33,252 bases of DNA from the NCBI RefSeq assembly GCF_008868155.1, contig NZ_WBKR01000045.1, forward strand, positions 1 through 33,252, given 5' to 3'. The position numbers and the translations under genes are program-made. Shown here piece by piece: positions 12,827 through 22,436 of the stretch. Under the pieces are notes generated by a model. It was not told where the DNA came from, did no database searches, and saw only the letters and a program-made list of their open reading frames with translations. This stretch comes from Micromonospora sp. ALFpr18c (GTDB taxonomy: Bacteria > Actinomycetota > Actinomycetes > Mycobacteriales > Micromonosporaceae). Position 1 is the first letter of the stretch. Each line of letters begins with the position of its first letter.

Positions 12827-13087
12827 ATGCCGATCTGGTTCGCGTACACGTTGATCGTGTTGCTGGTCATCACGAGCGTTCTGCTCACCCTGCTCATCCT
12901 GCTGCACCGCGGTAAGGGCGGCGGGTTGTCGAGCATGTTCGGCGGTGGTGTCAGCTCCAGCCTCGCCGGCTCCTCGGTGGCGGAGAAGAACCTGGATCGT
13001 TACACCGTTCTGGTGGGCGTCGTCTGGTTCGCCGCCATCGTCGGTCTCGGGCTCTGGCTCCGCCTCCAGATGAACAGCGGCGCCTGA
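12827..13087 (+). CDS. secG: Preprotein translocase subunit SecG
   Basis: An 86-residue membrane protein, an accessory subunit of the SecYEG channel. It has two transmembrane helices (about 4-26 and 61-79) joined by the conserved cytoplasmic loop HRGKGGGLSSMFGGGVSSSLAGSSVAEKNLDR. GAGAGGA precedes the ATG. It lies 95 bp after tpiA, the usual gap-pgk-tpiA-secG order in actinobacteria, and is followed by a strong terminator, so it may be the last gene of the glycolytic unit. Confidence 0.96.
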   Translation: MPIWFAYTLIVLLVITSVLLTLLILLHRGKGGGLSSMFGGGVSSSLAGSSVAEKNLDRYTVLVGVVWFAAIVGLGLWLRLQMNSGA

Positions 13088-13110
13088 GCAGGCCAGTCAA
13101 GTCGTACAAT

Positions 13111-13146
13111 CTGCGCGCGGTCCGTCACTCGACGGGCCGCGCGCAG
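13111..13146 (+). terminator. Terminator after secG
   Basis: CTGCGCGCGG-T-CCGTC pairs with GACGG-G-CCGCGCGCAG (16 pairs, one G-T wobble) around an ACTC loop, followed by GCTTTTCC. It starts 23 nt past the secG stop. A TACAAT hexamer directly precedes it (13105-13110), so a promoter reading through the hairpin toward rbpA cannot be excluded. Confidence 0.8.
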
Positions 13147-13226
13147 GCTTTTCCCCGCTGCACCGCGTCGCCCGCCGCCCACCCACGAAGACGGCGGGTC
13201 CCCTCCGACGACAGGAGCAAGCAGCC

Positions 13227-13568
13227 GTGCCGAGTGGCAACGTTATCCGCGGCGTCCGGGTCGGGTCGGCGCCCGTCCGCCCGGACGAGCGGCACCAACC
13301 CGCACCCCGTCAGGACGTCACCTACTGGTGTCGCAACGACCATCGGATCACCATCCGTATCGCCGCGGACGTCGCGGCGCCGCCACTGTGGGACTGCCCC
13401 CGCTGCGGGCTGCCCGCCGGGCAGGATGAACACAACCCGCCCGGCCGGGTCCGCGCCGAACCGTACAAGAGCCATCTGGCGTACGTGATGGAGCGGCGCA
13501 CCGCCGAAGAGGGGGAGGCGCTGCTGAACGAGGCGTTGGCCGCGCTACGCCGCCGCAGGGGCGAGTAG
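13227..13568 (+). CDS. rbpA: RNA polymerase-binding protein RbpA
   Basis: A 113-residue actinobacteria-specific transcription factor that binds RNA polymerase and the principal sigma factor and stabilises open complexes. Seen: N-terminal MPSGNVIRGVRVGSAP, zinc-related residues in TYWCRNDH and DCPRCGLPAG, and the basic linker plus sigma-interacting helix (SHLAYVMERRTAEEGEALLNEAL). AGGAG at 13213-13217 is well spaced for the GTG at 13227. It ends 19 bp from the convergent pgl gene, with a small hairpin (13573-13584) between them. Confidence 0.96.
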   Translation: MPSGNVIRGVRVGSAPVRPDERHQPAPRQDVTYWCRNDHRITIRIAADVAAPPLWDCPRCGLPAGQDEHNPPGRVRAEPYKSHLAYVMERRTAEEGEALLNEALAALRRRRGE

Positions 13569-13587
13569 CGCGGGGACGTGTCCCGCC

Positions 13588-14358
13588 CTAGCGCAGGCTG
13601 CGCAGACGGGCGGGCACGTCGGCCGCCGCGGCCCGGTCCAACAGCCAGCGGGTACGGTCCACGCCGTGCACCCCGGCCGCCGGCAGCTGCACCGGCCCGG
13701 CACCGGCCAGCGCCATACCCACCGCCCGGGACTTGTCCGCGCCGCCGGCGACCAACCAGACCTCCTCGGCGGTGTTGATCGTCGCGAGGGTGAGGGTCGT
13801 GCGCACCGGCGGGGGCTTCGGGCTGCCCCGCACCGCGCTGACCGGCCGGGTGTCGTAGTGCACCGGGTGCCCCGGGAACACCGACGCGACGTGCCCGTCC
13901 TCCCCGACGCCCAGCATCAGCACGTCGAAGTGCGGCAGCGCGGCGTGCCCCGGCCGTGCGGAACGCGCCAACTCCTCGGCGTACGCGGCGGCGGCCGCCT
14001 CGGGGTCGTTGCCGGCCGGGCCGTCGGAGGCCGGCATCGGGTGTACCCGGGCCGGGTCCAGCGGCACGACGTCCAGCAGGGCGGCCCGCGCCTGGGTCTC
14101 GTTGCGCTCCGGGTCGCCGGCGGGCAGGAAGCGCTCGTCGCCCCACCACACGTCGACGCGGGACCAGTCCACCGCGTCACGGGCCGGCAGCGTCGCCACC
14201 GCCCGGTACACGGCCGCGGCGATCCGGCCACCGGTGAGCACCACCGAGGCCTCACCCCGGTCTGCCTGCGCGTCGAGCAGCTTCACCAGCAGCCGGGCCG
14301 CCACGGCCTGCGCCAGCAGGTCGGCGTCGGCGTGGACGGCGACACTCGCCTCACTCAT
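13588..14358 (-). CDS. pgl: 6-phosphogluconolactonase
   Basis: A 256-residue enzyme hydrolysing 6-phosphogluconolactone to 6-phosphogluconate, the second oxidative pentose-phosphate step. Family signatures are VVLTGGRIAAAVYRAV near the N terminus, VDVWWGDERFLPAGDPERN, the catalytic stretch LMLGVGEDGHVASVFPGHP, and VWLVAGGADKSRAV. The ATG at 14358 follows GGGAAGG. It is the last gene of the tkt-tal-pgi-zwf-opcA block, but 148 bp containing a strong terminator and a palindrome separate it from opcA. It is therefore probably transcribed at least partly from its own promoter. Confidence 0.95.
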   Translation of the reverse strand: MSEASVAVHADADLLAQAVAARLLVKLLDAQADRGEASVVLTGGRIAAAVYRAVATLPARDAVDWSRVDVWWGDERFLPAGDPERNETQARAALLDVVPLDPARVHPMPASDGPAGNDPEAAAAAYAEELARSARPGHAALPHFDVLMLGVGEDGHVASVFPGHPVHYDTRPVSAVRGSPKPPPVRTTLTLATINTAEEVWLVAGGADKSRAVGMALAGAGPVQLPAAGVHGVDRTRWLLDRAAAADVPARLRSLR

Positions 14359-14373
14359 GGGTTGTGCCTTCCC

Positions 14374-14388
14374 GACCGCTGAGCGGTC
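14374..14388. promoter_or_regulatory. 15-bp palindrome upstream of pgl, candidate operator
   Basis: GACCGCT-G-AGCGGTC has perfect 7-bp arms around one central base and lies 16-30 nt before the pgl start, next to its ribosome binding site. A second perfect hairpin, CCGGGCG-GTA-CGCCCGG (14400-14416), lies just upstream. Either could be an operator or a 5' UTR structure. Confidence 0.45.
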
Positions 14389-14449
14389 GCTGTCGCGTGC
14401 CGGGCGGTACGCCCGGAGGTGGTGGGCGGGGCAGGTGCCCCGAGGGTGC

Positions 14450-14485
14450 CGGGGCAGGGCCCGGGATCGCCCCGGCCCTGCCCCG
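14450..14485 (-). terminator. Terminator after opcA
   Basis: A perfect 12-bp inverted repeat (CGGGGCAGGGCC / GGCCCTGCCCCG) with a 12-nt loop begins 21 nt beyond the opcA stop. It separates opcA from pgl. Confidence 0.75.
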
Positions 14486-14506
14486 ACGTCGTGCCCCGGA
14501 TCGGGC

Positions 14507-15523
14507 TCAGCTCTCGCCGCTCGTACCGGAGTGCGCGGTGACCCCGGCCTCGGCGCGGCGCGCGGTGGCCGGATCCTTCCAGACGTGCACCCGCTGCGGG
14601 GGACGCTGCTCCAGGCCGCGCAGCCCAACGGTCGCGCCCAGCGCCTCCGCGTACACCTGGTCGGCGTCGAGACGGCGCAGCTCCTCGGCCAGCTCGTCAC
14701 CGAGCGGTCGACGGACCAGCGGCAGGGTCCGGTCGTCCTGACCGGTACGCCGGAACACCGCGAGGCTGTCCTCGCGGGTCAACGTCAGCTGGTCGCCGTT
14801 GGCGCAGGTCAACTGCACCTCCCGCATCCGGGGGAACTCGTTGGTGTCCACCCGTCGCGGGGTGATGCCGAGCCGGCTGGCCAGCCAGCCGACCATCAGC
14901 GTCGCCGTCGGGTCGCTGGGCGGCGCGACGACCGTCGCCTCGGTGACCTTCGCCTCGGTGGTGTCGAACGCCCCCGCGACGAGGGTCCGCCACGGGGTGA
15001 TCCGGGTCCACGCCAGGTCGGTGTCACCCGGGGCGTAGTCCCGGGCCCGCTGCCGCAGCGCCTCCACCGGGTCGGCGGCCTGCGCCGAGTCGGTGATCCT
15101 CCGGTCGGCGACCACACCGAGGAAGTCGGTGGCGATCTCCGCCGGCGGTTCGCCGTGCCACCAGGTGACCACCGGCACGTCCGGAACGAGCAGCGGCATC
15201 ACCACCGACTCGGCGTGCAGCGCCAGTCGCCCGTACATCCGGGTGACGACCGCCTCGCACGGACCGAGCCGGCCACCGACCACGATCTCCGCGTCCAGCC
15301 GGTTGCGTTCCCGTTCGATGTCGGAGCGGACCACCACCACCAGCCGGCACGGGTGGGCGGCGGCGGCGATGGTCGCCGCCGCCTCGGCCTCGCGGACCCG
15401 CCGCTCGTCCACCACCACGATGAGGGTGAGCGCCATGCCGCTGGCCACCCCACCGGCGCTGCGCCGCTCGGCGGCGAGCGCCTTGACCACCTCGTTGCCG
15501 GTGGTGTCCCACAGCCCGATCAT
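14507..15523 (-). CDS. opcA: Glucose-6-phosphate dehydrogenase assembly protein OpcA
   Basis: A 338-residue protein of the OpcA family, which in cyanobacteria and actinobacteria promotes assembly and activity of G6PD. Recognised by [54 protein letters not shown], and the central [17 protein letters not shown]. The ATG at 15523 overlaps the zwf stop (ATGA), tying its translation to its partner enzyme. Longer in-frame starts inside zwf were rejected because they precede the conserved N terminus. Confidence 0.95.
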   Translation of the reverse strand: MIGLWDTTGNEVVKALAAERRSAGGVASGMALTLIVVVDERRVREAEAAATIAAAAHPCRLVVVVRSDIERERNRLDAEIVVGGRLGPCEAVVTRMYGRLALHAESVVMPLLVPDVPVVTWWHGEPPAEIATDFLGVVADRRITDSAQAADPVEALRQRARDYAPGDTDLAWTRITPWRTLVAGAFDTTEAKVTEATVVAPPSDPTATLMVGWLASRLGITPRRVDTNEFPRMREVQLTCANGDQLTLTREDSLAVFRRTGQDDRTLPLVRRPLGDELAEELRRLDADQVYAEALGATVGLRGLEQRPPQRVHVWKDPATARRAEAGVTAHSGTSGES

Positions 15524-17154
15524 GCTCTTCTCCAAGCGCGACCCTCGCGGGCCAGCATCTCGTCGGCCGCGCGCGGCCCCCACTCGCCGGCGCGGTACGG
15601 CTCGGGTGTGGTGCCCTCCCAGGCGTGCTCCAGCGGGTCGATCACCTGCCAGCTCTGCTCGACCTCGGACGCGTCGGGGAACAGGGTGCGGTCACCGATC
15701 AGCACGTCCAGCACCAGACGCTCGTACGCCTCCGGGCTGGACTCGGTGAACGCCTCGCCGTACTGGAAGTCCATCGCGATGTCGCGGACCTCCATCGTGG
15801 TGCCCGGCACCTTCGAGCCGAACTTGAGCACCACGCCCTCGTCCGGCTGCACCCGGATGACCAGCTGGTTGTTGCCCAACGACTCCATGTCGGCGTCGTT
15901 GAACGGCAGGTGCGGCGCCTTCTTGAACATGATGGCGACCTCGGTGACCCGCCGGGGCAGCCGCTTGCCGGCCCGGATGTAGAACGGCACCTCGGCCCAG
16001 CGGCGGTTCTGGATGCCCAGCCGCACCGCCACGTACGTCTCCGTGGTGGAGTCGGCGGGCACGTCCCGCTCTTCCAGGTAGCCCACCGCGCGTTCACCGC
16101 CCACCCAGCCGGGCAGGTACTGGCCGCGGACGGTGTCGCGGGCCACGTCCTTCGGCAGGGTGATGGCCTTGAGCACCTTCAGCTTCTCGGCCCGGATCTC
16201 GTCGGCGTCGAAGCTGGTCGGCTCCTCCATCGCCACCAGGGCGAGGAGCTGGAGGAGGTGGTTCTGCAGGACGTCGCGGGCCGTGCCGACGGTGTCGTAG
16301 AAGCCGGCGCGGGTGCCGATGCCGACGTCCTCGGCCATGGTGATCTGCACCGAGTCGACGTACTTGGAGTTCCACAGCGGCTCGAACAGATTGTTGGCGA
16401 ACCGCAGGGCCAGGATGTTCTGGACCGTCTCCTTGCCCAGGTAGTGGTCGATGCGGAAGACGTCCTCCCGCGTGAACACGTCGTCGACGAGGTCGTTGAG
16501 CGCCTTCGCCGAGGGCAGGTCGTTGCCGAACGGCTTCTCCACCACGACCCGGCGCCAACCGCCGGACTTCTCGTTGTCGGCCATCCCGGTGCGGGCCAGC
16601 TGCTTGAGCACGACGGGGAACGCGGCCGGGGGGATGGAGAAGTAGAACGCCGCGTTGCCGGGGATGCCGTGGGTCTGGCGAAGGTCGTCCAGCGTCGAGG
16701 CGAGCTGGTCGAAGGCGGCGTCGTCGTCGAACGAGCCGCCCACGAACTTGATGTTGCCGGCCAGGCGCGCCCACACCTCGTCCCGCCACGGGGTACGCGC
16801 GTGCTTGCGGGCCGCCTCGCAGGCCAGTGTCTCGAAGTCGCCGTCACCCCAGTCGCGGCGCGCGAAACCGAGCACCACGAAACCGGGTGGCAGCAGCCCC
16901 CGGTTGGCCAGGTCGTAGACCGCGGGGAGCAGCTTCTTGCGGGCCAGGTCCCCGGTCACCCCGAAGATCACCAGAGCGCAGGGCTCCGGGATCCGGGGCA
17001 ACCGGCGGTCCTGCGGGTCGCGTAGCGGGTTCGTCGAGCCACCGTCGGTTCGCGACTGCGGGGCTCGCAACCCCGGCTCACTCCTCGCGCTCACCGAGCC
17101 ACCGTCGGTTCGCGACTGCGGGGCTCGCAACCCCGGCTCACTCCTCGCGCTCAC
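15520..17154 (-). CDS. zwf: Glucose-6-phosphate dehydrogenase with duplicated N-terminal leader
   Basis: A 544-residue NADP-dependent enzyme oxidising glucose-6-phosphate. It has the coenzyme motif [15 protein letters not shown] (GVTGDLA at 65-71), EKPFG (206-210) and the active-site signature RIDHYLGKE (His237, Lys241). The core starts near residue 41 ([19 protein letters not shown]), and family members are about 500-515 residues. Residues 1-40 are two identical 20-residue copies from a perfect 60-bp tandem duplication. The GTG at 17154 is chosen because AGGGGG lies 4-5 nt upstream; the second unit also opens with an in-frame GTG (17094). The leader is Arg/Ser/Gly-rich and probably disordered. 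The stop overlaps opcA. Confidence 0.96.
   Translation of the reverse strand: MSARSEPGLRAPQSRTDGGSVSARSEPGLRAPQSRTDGGSTNPLRDPQDRRLPRIPEPCALVIFGVTGDLARKKLLPAVYDLANRGLLPPGFVVLGFARRDWGDGDFETLACEAARKHARTPWRDEVWARLAGNIKFVGGSFDDDAAFDQLASTLDDLRQTHGIPGNAAFYFSIPPAAFPVVLKQLARTGMADNEKSGGWRRVVVEKPFGNDLPSAKALNDLVDDVFTREDVFRIDHYLGKETVQNILALRFANNLFEPLWNSKYVDSVQITMAEDVGIGTRAGFYDTVGTARDVLQNHLLQLLALVAMEEPTSFDADEIRAEKLKVLKAITLPKDVARDTVRGQYLPGWVGGERAVGYLEERDVPADSTTETYVAVRLGIQNRRWAEVPFYIRAGKRLPRRVTEVAIMFKKAPHLPFNDADMESLGNNQLVIRVQPDEGVVLKFGSKVPGTTMEVRDIAMDFQYGEAFTESSPEAYERLVLDVLIGDRTLFPDASEVEQSWQVIDPLEHAWEGTTPEPYRAGEWGPRAADEMLAREGRAWRRA
17035..17154 (-). repeat. Perfect tandem duplication of a 60-bp unit at the zwf start
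   Basis: Positions 17035-17094 and 17095-17154 are identical base for base. Read on the minus strand, each unit opens with GTG, contains GAGGAGTGAGCC and the hairpin GGGGTTGCGAGCCCC, and ends GGTGGCTCG. Because 60 is a multiple of 3, the duplication keeps the zwf frame. The unit looks like a dispersed actinomycete repeat rather than native zwf sequence; that part is inference. Confidence 0.85.
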
Positions 17155-17193
17155 GGTGCCCCCTCGCTTCCGCTTCTGTCACATCGTCCATCC

Positions 17194-18843
17194 TCACGCC
17201 CGCAGCTCACCGGCCGCGTCGAGCAGTTGGGCGACGCCGGCGGCCCGGTCGGTCAGGTGCAGTCGCAGCACCGGCCGCTCACGACCCGCCAGGGCCTGCC
17301 GGTCGCCGGCGGCCTGCGCCGCCTGCAACTCACCGAAGGTGTACGGCTTGCCCGGCACGTCCAGGTCCTCGGCGACCGCGCCGGTCACCTGCAGGTAGCT
17401 GCCGACCTGCGGGCCGCCCTTGTGGTACTGGCCGGTCGAGTGCAGGAACCGCGGCCCCCAACCGTAGGTGACCGGCCGTCCGGCCGCCTCGGCCAGCAGC
17501 GGCCGCAGCCGGGCCGCGTCGGCGTCGGCGAACCGGTCGAGGTACGCCATGACCGCCAGGTAGCCGTCGTCGCCCAGCCCGTCGAGCAGCCACCGCAGCA
17601 CGCCGGCCAGGTCACCCGGGGCGCCCTGCGGCGCGTACACCTCGATCGCGCCCTCGGTGAACGACGGCGTCTCCGCCGGCAGACCCGAGGCGAGGATCTT
17701 GTTGGTGTTCTCCTTGGACTCGGTGACGTTCGGCTGGTTGAACGGGTCGATGCCGAGCACCACGCCGGCCACCGCGGTCGCGTACTCCCAGGCGAGGAAC
17801 TGCGCGCCGAGCGGGCCGTTGACCGCCACGTCCGGGTCGGTGCCGCCGCCCGGCACGTCGCCGGGGGCCAGCGCGCCGCCGTAGGTGACGGTCAGCACGT
17901 CGGAACCGGTCGCGCCGGGGCTCTGCGGGGACTCCACCACCACCGGCAGGATGCCCACGCCGGCCTTGCCGGTCGACTCGGCGATCAGCTGCTCGGCCCA
18001 GTCGCCGAGCCCGTCGATGCCGGTGCCGTCGGAGATCAGCGCGACCTTGTCCCGGGCCAGCGTGGCGGCGGCGCCCAGCGCGGCGCCCAGCGCCAGCGCC
18101 GGATTGTCCCGGTCCTCGCCGAGTGACGCGGCCAGCGCGTCGGCCTGGTCGATCAGCTCACCGACGTTGACGCCGGCCAGCGCCGACGGCACCAGCCCGA
18201 ACGCGGTCAGCGCCGAGTACCGGCCGCCGACGTTCGGGTCGGCGAGCACGGTGAACGCGCCCATCTCGGTCGCGGTGGCCTCCAGCGGCGAGCCCGGGTC
18301 GGTGACGATGACGAAGTGCCGGCCGGCCTCCGCCTCGGTCATGCCGGCGTCCAGGAACGCCTGCCAGTAGGCGCGTCGGTGGCTGTCGGTCTCCACCGTC
18401 GAGCCGGACTTGCTGGCCACCACCACGACGGTGCGCTCCAGCCGGTCACCCAGGGCCGCGCGGACCTGCCCGGGGTCGGTGGTGTCCAGCACGGTCAGCG
18501 GCCGGCCCAGGGTCCGGGTGATCACCTCGGGGGCGAGCGACGAGCCGCCCATGCCGGCGAGGACCACGTGGTCCAGGTCGGCCAGCTCCGCGGTCAGCTC
18601 GGCGAGCTGCGCCAGCAGCTCCCGGCTGCGCCGGTGGGTGTCCACCCAGCCGAGCCGGATCTTCGCCTCGGCCTCGGCGTCCGGACCCCACAGGCTCGGG
18701 TCCTTGGCGGCCAGCTTGCCCGGGACGCCGGCCTTGACCAGCGCGTCCCGGGTGGAGGCCGGCGCGGACTTGTCGACCGCGTCCGCGCCGTAGACGGCGA
18801 GCCCGGCAGCGGCCTCGGCCGGCTGCGCGAGTAGATCGCTCAT
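17194..18843 (-). CDS. pgi: Glucose-6-phosphate isomerase
   Basis: A 549-residue enzyme interconverting glucose-6-phosphate and fructose-6-phosphate. Motifs: [11 protein letters not shown] (sugar-phosphate binding), [11 protein letters not shown] (SIS phosphate loop), the PGI signature [37 protein letters not shown], and the C-terminal [14 protein letters not shown]. It belongs to the transaldolase-associated PGI type usual in actinobacteria. The ATG overlaps the tal stop (ATGA), so the two are translationally coupled. zwf follows after 39 nt. Confidence 0.95.
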   Translation of the reverse strand: MSDLLAQPAEAAAGLAVYGADAVDKSAPASTRDALVKAGVPGKLAAKDPSLWGPDAEAEAKIRLGWVDTHRRSRELLAQLAELTAELADLDHVVLAGMGGSSLAPEVITRTLGRPLTVLDTTDPGQVRAALGDRLERTVVVVASKSGSTVETDSHRRAYWQAFLDAGMTEAEAGRHFVIVTDPGSPLEATATEMGAFTVLADPNVGGRYSALTAFGLVPSALAGVNVGELIDQADALAASLGEDRDNPALALGAALGAAATLARDKVALISDGTGIDGLGDWAEQLIAESTGKAGVGILPVVVESPQSPGATGSDVLTVTYGGALAPGDVPGGGTDPDVAVNGPLGAQFLAWEYATAVAGVVLGIDPFNQPNVTESKENTNKILASGLPAETPSFTEGAIEVYAPQGAPGDLAGVLRWLLDGLGDDGYLAVMAYLDRFADADAARLRPLLAEAAGRPVTYGWGPRFLHSTGQYHKGGPQVGSYLQVTGAVAEDLDVPGKPYTFGELQAAQAAGDRQALAGRERPVLRLHLTDRAAGVAQLLDAAGELRA

Positions 18844-20018
18844 GCGTTACCACCGGCCTTCTCGGCGGCCTTCGCGTTGCCCTTGGCCGCCTTGTTCGGC
18901 GAGCCCTTGCCGCTGGCCGCCGCCTCCAACGACTTACGGACGCCCTCGAGCAGCTCCTGCCAGCTGGCCTCGAACTTCTCCACACCCTCGCGCTCCAGGG
19001 TGGCGATCACGTCGTCCATGTCCACCCCGACCGACTCCAGGTCCGCGAAGACCTTGCGGGCCGCGTCGTACGCGCCGGTGATGGTGTCGCCGCGGGTCTC
19101 GCCGTGATCGGCGTACGCGTGGATGACCGACTCCGGCATGGTGTTGACGGTGCCGGGGGCGATCAGCTCCTCGACGTAGATGACGTCGCGGTAGTCCGGG
19201 TTCTTCGTCGAGGTCGACGCCCACAGCGGCCGCTGCGGGTGCGCGCCGGCGACGGCGAGTGCCTTCCAGCGGTCCGAGGAGAACACCTCGGTGTAGCGCT
19301 CGTACGCCAGCTGGGCGTTGGCGATGGCGGCCTTGCCCTTCAGCGACTTGGCCTGCTCGGACCCGATCTTCTTGAGCCGCTTGTCGACCTCCGAGTCGAC
19401 GCGGGAGACGAAGAACGACGCCACCGAGCCGATCTTCGACAGGTCGTGACCGTTGGCCTTGGCCTGCTCCAGGCCGGCGATGAACGCCTCCATCACGGCC
19501 GAGTAGCGGTCCAGACCGAAGATCAGCGTCACGTTGACGCTGATCCCCTCGGCGAGGGTGTCGGTGATCGCCGACAGGCCCTCCTCGGTGGCCGGGATCT
19601 TGATGAAGAGGTTGGGGCGGTCGACCAGCCACCACAGGGCCTTGGCCTCGGCCACGGTCTTGTCGCTGTCGTGTGCCACCCGCGGGTCCACCTCGATGGA
19701 GACCCGGCCGTCGACGCCCTCGCTGCCGTCGTACGACGGGCGCATCACGTCGCAGGCCCACCGCACGTCGTACGTGGTGAGCATCCGTACGGCCTCTTCC
19801 ACGTCCACGCCACGGGTGGCGAGGTCGTGCAGCTGCCAGTTGTACTCGTCGGCGTCGCTGAGCGCCTTCGCGAAGATCGTCGGGTTGGTGGTGACCCCGG
19901 CCACGTGCTTCTCGCGGCGGAGCTGGTCCAGCCCACCGGAGCTCAAACGCACCCGGGAAAGATCGTCGAGCCAGACCGCCACACCCGCGGCGGTGAGCTC
20001 ATTCAACTTGTCGGTCAT
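18840..20018 (-). CDS. tal: Transaldolase
   Basis: A 392-residue enzyme moving a dihydroxyacetone unit between sugar phosphates in the non-oxidative pentose-phosphate pathway. Seen: [12 protein letters not shown] near residue 45, [13 protein letters not shown], and the Schiff-base lysine in [11 protein letters not shown]. The ATG at 20018 is preferred over one three codons upstream because GGGAG is 10 nt before it. The last ~25 residues are an Ala/Lys/Gly-rich, probably disordered tail beyond the conserved fold. It starts 15 nt after the tkt stop and overlaps pgi by 4 nt. Confidence 0.96.
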   Translation of the reverse strand: MTDKLNELTAAGVAVWLDDLSRVRLSSGGLDQLRREKHVAGVTTNPTIFAKALSDADEYNWQLHDLATRGVDVEEAVRMLTTYDVRWACDVMRPSYDGSEGVDGRVSIEVDPRVAHDSDKTVAEAKALWWLVDRPNLFIKIPATEEGLSAITDTLAEGISVNVTLIFGLDRYSAVMEAFIAGLEQAKANGHDLSKIGSVASFFVSRVDSEVDKRLKKIGSEQAKSLKGKAAIANAQLAYERYTEVFSSDRWKALAVAGAHPQRPLWASTSTKNPDYRDVIYVEELIAPGTVNTMPESVIHAYADHGETRGDTITGAYDAARKVFADLESVGVDMDDVIATLEREGVEKFEASWQELLEGVRKSLEAAASGKGSPNKAAKGNAKAAEKAGGNA

Positions 20019-20033
20019 GCCGTCCACGCTCCC

Positions 20034-22172
20034 TCAGTTTCCGGTCGTGAAACCGGTGATGTCGCCCACCCGGGCCAGCGAGGCGTGCGCCGCCGCCACG
20101 ATCCGGTCTCCGGTGAACCCGAACTGCTCGAAGAGCACGGTGTGCGGGGCGCTCGCTCCGTAGTGCTCCAGGCTGACGCTCTCGCCGAGATCACCGACGA
20201 TTCCGCGCCACGACATCGCGATGCCCGCCTCCACGCTCACCCGTGCCTTTACCCCGCGCGGGAGCACCGACTCCCGGTACGCCTCGTCCTGCTCGTAGAA
20301 CCACTCCTGGCAGGGCATCGAGACCACCCGGGTCGGGGTGCCGTCGGCCTCCAGCCGCTCCCGGGCGGTCAGGCAGAGCTGCACCTCGGAACCGGTGCCG
20401 ACGATGATCACCTGAGGCTTGCCGTTGGACGCCTCGGCCAGCACGTAGCCACCCTTCGCCACGCCGGCCGCGTCGCCCAGGACCTCCCGGTCCAGCGTCG
20501 GCAGCGGCTGGCGGCTCAGCGCCATCGCGGTCGGCCGGTCGGTGTGCTCCAGCGCCAGCCGCCACGCCCAGGCGGTCTCGTTGGCGTCCGCCGGGCGGAC
20601 CACGTCCAGGCCCGGGATGGCGCGCAGCGCGGTCAGGTGCTCCACCGGCTGGTGGGTCGGGCCGTCCTCGCCCAGGCCGATCGAGTCGTGCGTCCAGACG
20701 TACGTCACCGGCAGCTTCATCAGCGCGGCCAGCCGCACCGACGGACGCATGTAGTCGCTGAACACCAGGAACGTGCCGCCGTACGGGCGGGTGCCGCCGT
20801 GCAGCGCGATGCCGTTGAGGATCGCGCCCATGGCGTGCTCACGGATGCCGAAGTGCAGCGTGCGGCCGTACTCGTGGCCGGGGAAGTCCTTGGTGGCGTG
20901 CGCGGCCGGGATGAACGACGGCTCGCCCTTCATGGTGGTGTTGTTGCTCTCGGCCAGGTCGGCCGAGCCGCCCCACAGCTCCGGCAGCACCGGCGCGAGC
21001 GCCTCCAGCACCTTGCCGGAAGCCGCCCGGGTGGCGACGCCCTTGGCGTCGGTGGGGAAGACCGGGATCGCCTCGGTCCAGCCGTCCGGCAGCACCCGGC
21101 CGGCCATCCGCTCGTAGAGCGCGGTGCGCTCCGGGTTGGCCTTCTTCCAGGCGTCGAACGAGGTGGTCCACGCCTGCTCGGCGTCGGCGCCGCGGCTCAT
21201 CACCGTGCGGGCGTGGCCGAGCACCTCCTCGTCGACCTGGAAGGTCTGCTCCGGGTCGAAGTCGAGGATCCGCTTGGTGGCCTTCACCTCGTCGGCGCCG
21301 AGCGCCGAACCGTGGATCTTGCCGGTGTTCTTCTTGTTGGGCGCGGGCCAGCCGATGATGGTGCGCAGCGCGATGAACGAGGGGCGCCCGGTCTCCGCCT
21401 TGGCGGCCAGCAGCGCGCGGTGCAGCGCCTCGACGTCCTCGTGGTAGTCGCCCTGGTCGGCGTCGCCGCTGCGCCAGTCCACGGTCTGCACGTGCCAGCC
21501 GTACGCCTCGTAGCGGGCCGCCACGTCCTCGCTCTTGGCGATGCGGGTGTCGTCCTCGATCGAGATCTCGTTGTCGTCGTAGATCACCGTGAGGTTGCCC
21601 AGCTGCTGGTGCCCGGCGAGGGAGCTGGCCTCGTGGCTGATGCCCTCCTCGATGTCACCGTCGGAGACGATGCACCAGATGTTGTGGTCGAAGACCGACG
21701 CGCCCGGCTCGGCCTCCGGGTCGAACAGGCCACGCTCGCGGCGGGCCGCCATGGCCATGCCGACCGCGTTACCCAGGCCCTGCCCGAGCGGGCCAGTGGT
21801 GGTTTCCACGCCCGGGGTGTGCCCGTGCTCGGGGTGACCCGGCGTGAGCGAACCCCACTGCCGCAGCGACTTCAGGTCGGACAGGCTCAGCGGGTAGCCG
21901 GACAGGAACAGCTGGATGTAGAGGGTCAGGCTGGAGTGCCCGGCGGAGAGCACGAACCGGTCCCGACCGGGCCAGTTCGGGTCGGCCGGGTTGTGCCGCA
22001 TGACCCGGTTGAACAGGAGGTAGGCCGCGGGCGCCAGGCTCATCGCGGTGCCCGGGTGGCCGTTGCCGGATTTTTCCACGGCATCCATGGCCAGGACGCG
22101 GACGGTGTCGACAGCCCGGCGATCGAGGTCGGACCAGTTGAGTTCGGAGTGCTCGGGTCGGTTGGCAGCCAC
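20034..22172 (-). CDS. tkt: Transketolase
   Basis: A 712-residue thiamine diphosphate enzyme transferring two-carbon units between sugar phosphates. Seen: KSGNGHPGTAMSLAPAAYLLF at the N terminus, the ThDP motif from SDGDIEEGISHEA to the downstream Asn region, GKIHGSALGADE, the catalytic glutamate in GIREHAMGAILNGIALHGG, and TYVWTHDSIGLGEDGPTHQPVE. The GTG at 22172 follows AAGGAG at suitable spacing; the frame stays open far upstream but that part is not conserved. First gene of tkt-tal-pgi-zwf-opcA, with a GATAGGGTC promoter box about 44 nt upstream. Divergent from ctaB. Confidence 0.97.
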   Translation of the reverse strand: MAANRPEHSELNWSDLDRRAVDTVRVLAMDAVEKSGNGHPGTAMSLAPAAYLLFNRVMRHNPADPNWPGRDRFVLSAGHSSLTLYIQLFLSGYPLSLSDLKSLRQWGSLTPGHPEHGHTPGVETTTGPLGQGLGNAVGMAMAARRERGLFDPEAEPGASVFDHNIWCIVSDGDIEEGISHEASSLAGHQQLGNLTVIYDDNEISIEDDTRIAKSEDVAARYEAYGWHVQTVDWRSGDADQGDYHEDVEALHRALLAAKAETGRPSFIALRTIIGWPAPNKKNTGKIHGSALGADEVKATKRILDFDPEQTFQVDEEVLGHARTVMSRGADAEQAWTTSFDAWKKANPERTALYERMAGRVLPDGWTEAIPVFPTDAKGVATRAASGKVLEALAPVLPELWGGSADLAESNNTTMKGEPSFIPAAHATKDFPGHEYGRTLHFGIREHAMGAILNGIALHGGTRPYGGTFLVFSDYMRPSVRLAALMKLPVTYVWTHDSIGLGEDGPTHQPVEHLTALRAIPGLDVVRPADANETAWAWRLALEHTDRPTAMALSRQPLPTLDREVLGDAAGVAKGGYVLAEASNGKPQVIIVGTGSEVQLCLTARERLEADGTPTRVVSMPCQEWFYEQDEAYRESVLPRGVKARVSVEAGIAMSWRGIVGDLGESVSLEHYGASAPHTVLFEQFGFTGDRIVAAAHASLARVGDITGFTTGN

Positions 22173-22215
22173 GATGGTTGTGCTCCTTGGCAGATGGGCG
22201 GAACCCTCACTGGTG

Positions 22216-22221
22216 ACCCTA
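22216..22221 (-). promoter_or_regulatory. Candidate -10 box for the tkt operon
   Basis: TAGGGT on the minus strand, in GCTCGATAGGGTCACC, predicting a ~37-nt leader. It shares GATAGGGTC with the gap promoter region. The rest of the 264-bp tkt/ctaB intergenic region shows no clear operator. Confidence 0.45.
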
Positions 22222-22436
22222 TCGAGCGGGCCTAAACGTCCGCCCACGGATCTGTGCATGGTGTGCGGTACGTGACGTTGCCGTGCGTGGTTCAACCCGG
22301 TGGTGTGACGGCCCGCACCGTTGTCGGGTCGGCCGGGCAGCCAAAACGACAACGCGTAGTGTGTGGGTCGGTGTGCGGCCCCCGAGCGGGCTGGACCGAC
22401 CGATCTCCCCGTGCCGATGCCGGAAGGTGGCAATCC

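Noticed and set aside
13105..13110. TACAAT as a promoter for rbpA
   Set aside because: It directly abuts the secG terminator hairpin, has no -35 at normal spacing, and the hairpin would interrupt the transcript; kept only as a remark.
17035..17154. Tandem repeats considered as a CRISPR remnant
   Set aside because: Only two directly abutting 60-bp units with no spacers, inside the zwf reading frame, and no cas genes.
19104..22235. A 1043-codon plus-strand frame across tkt and tal
   Set aside because: It is a shadow of transketolase and transaldolase on the other strand, with skewed Arg/His/Gly/Val composition and no domain.
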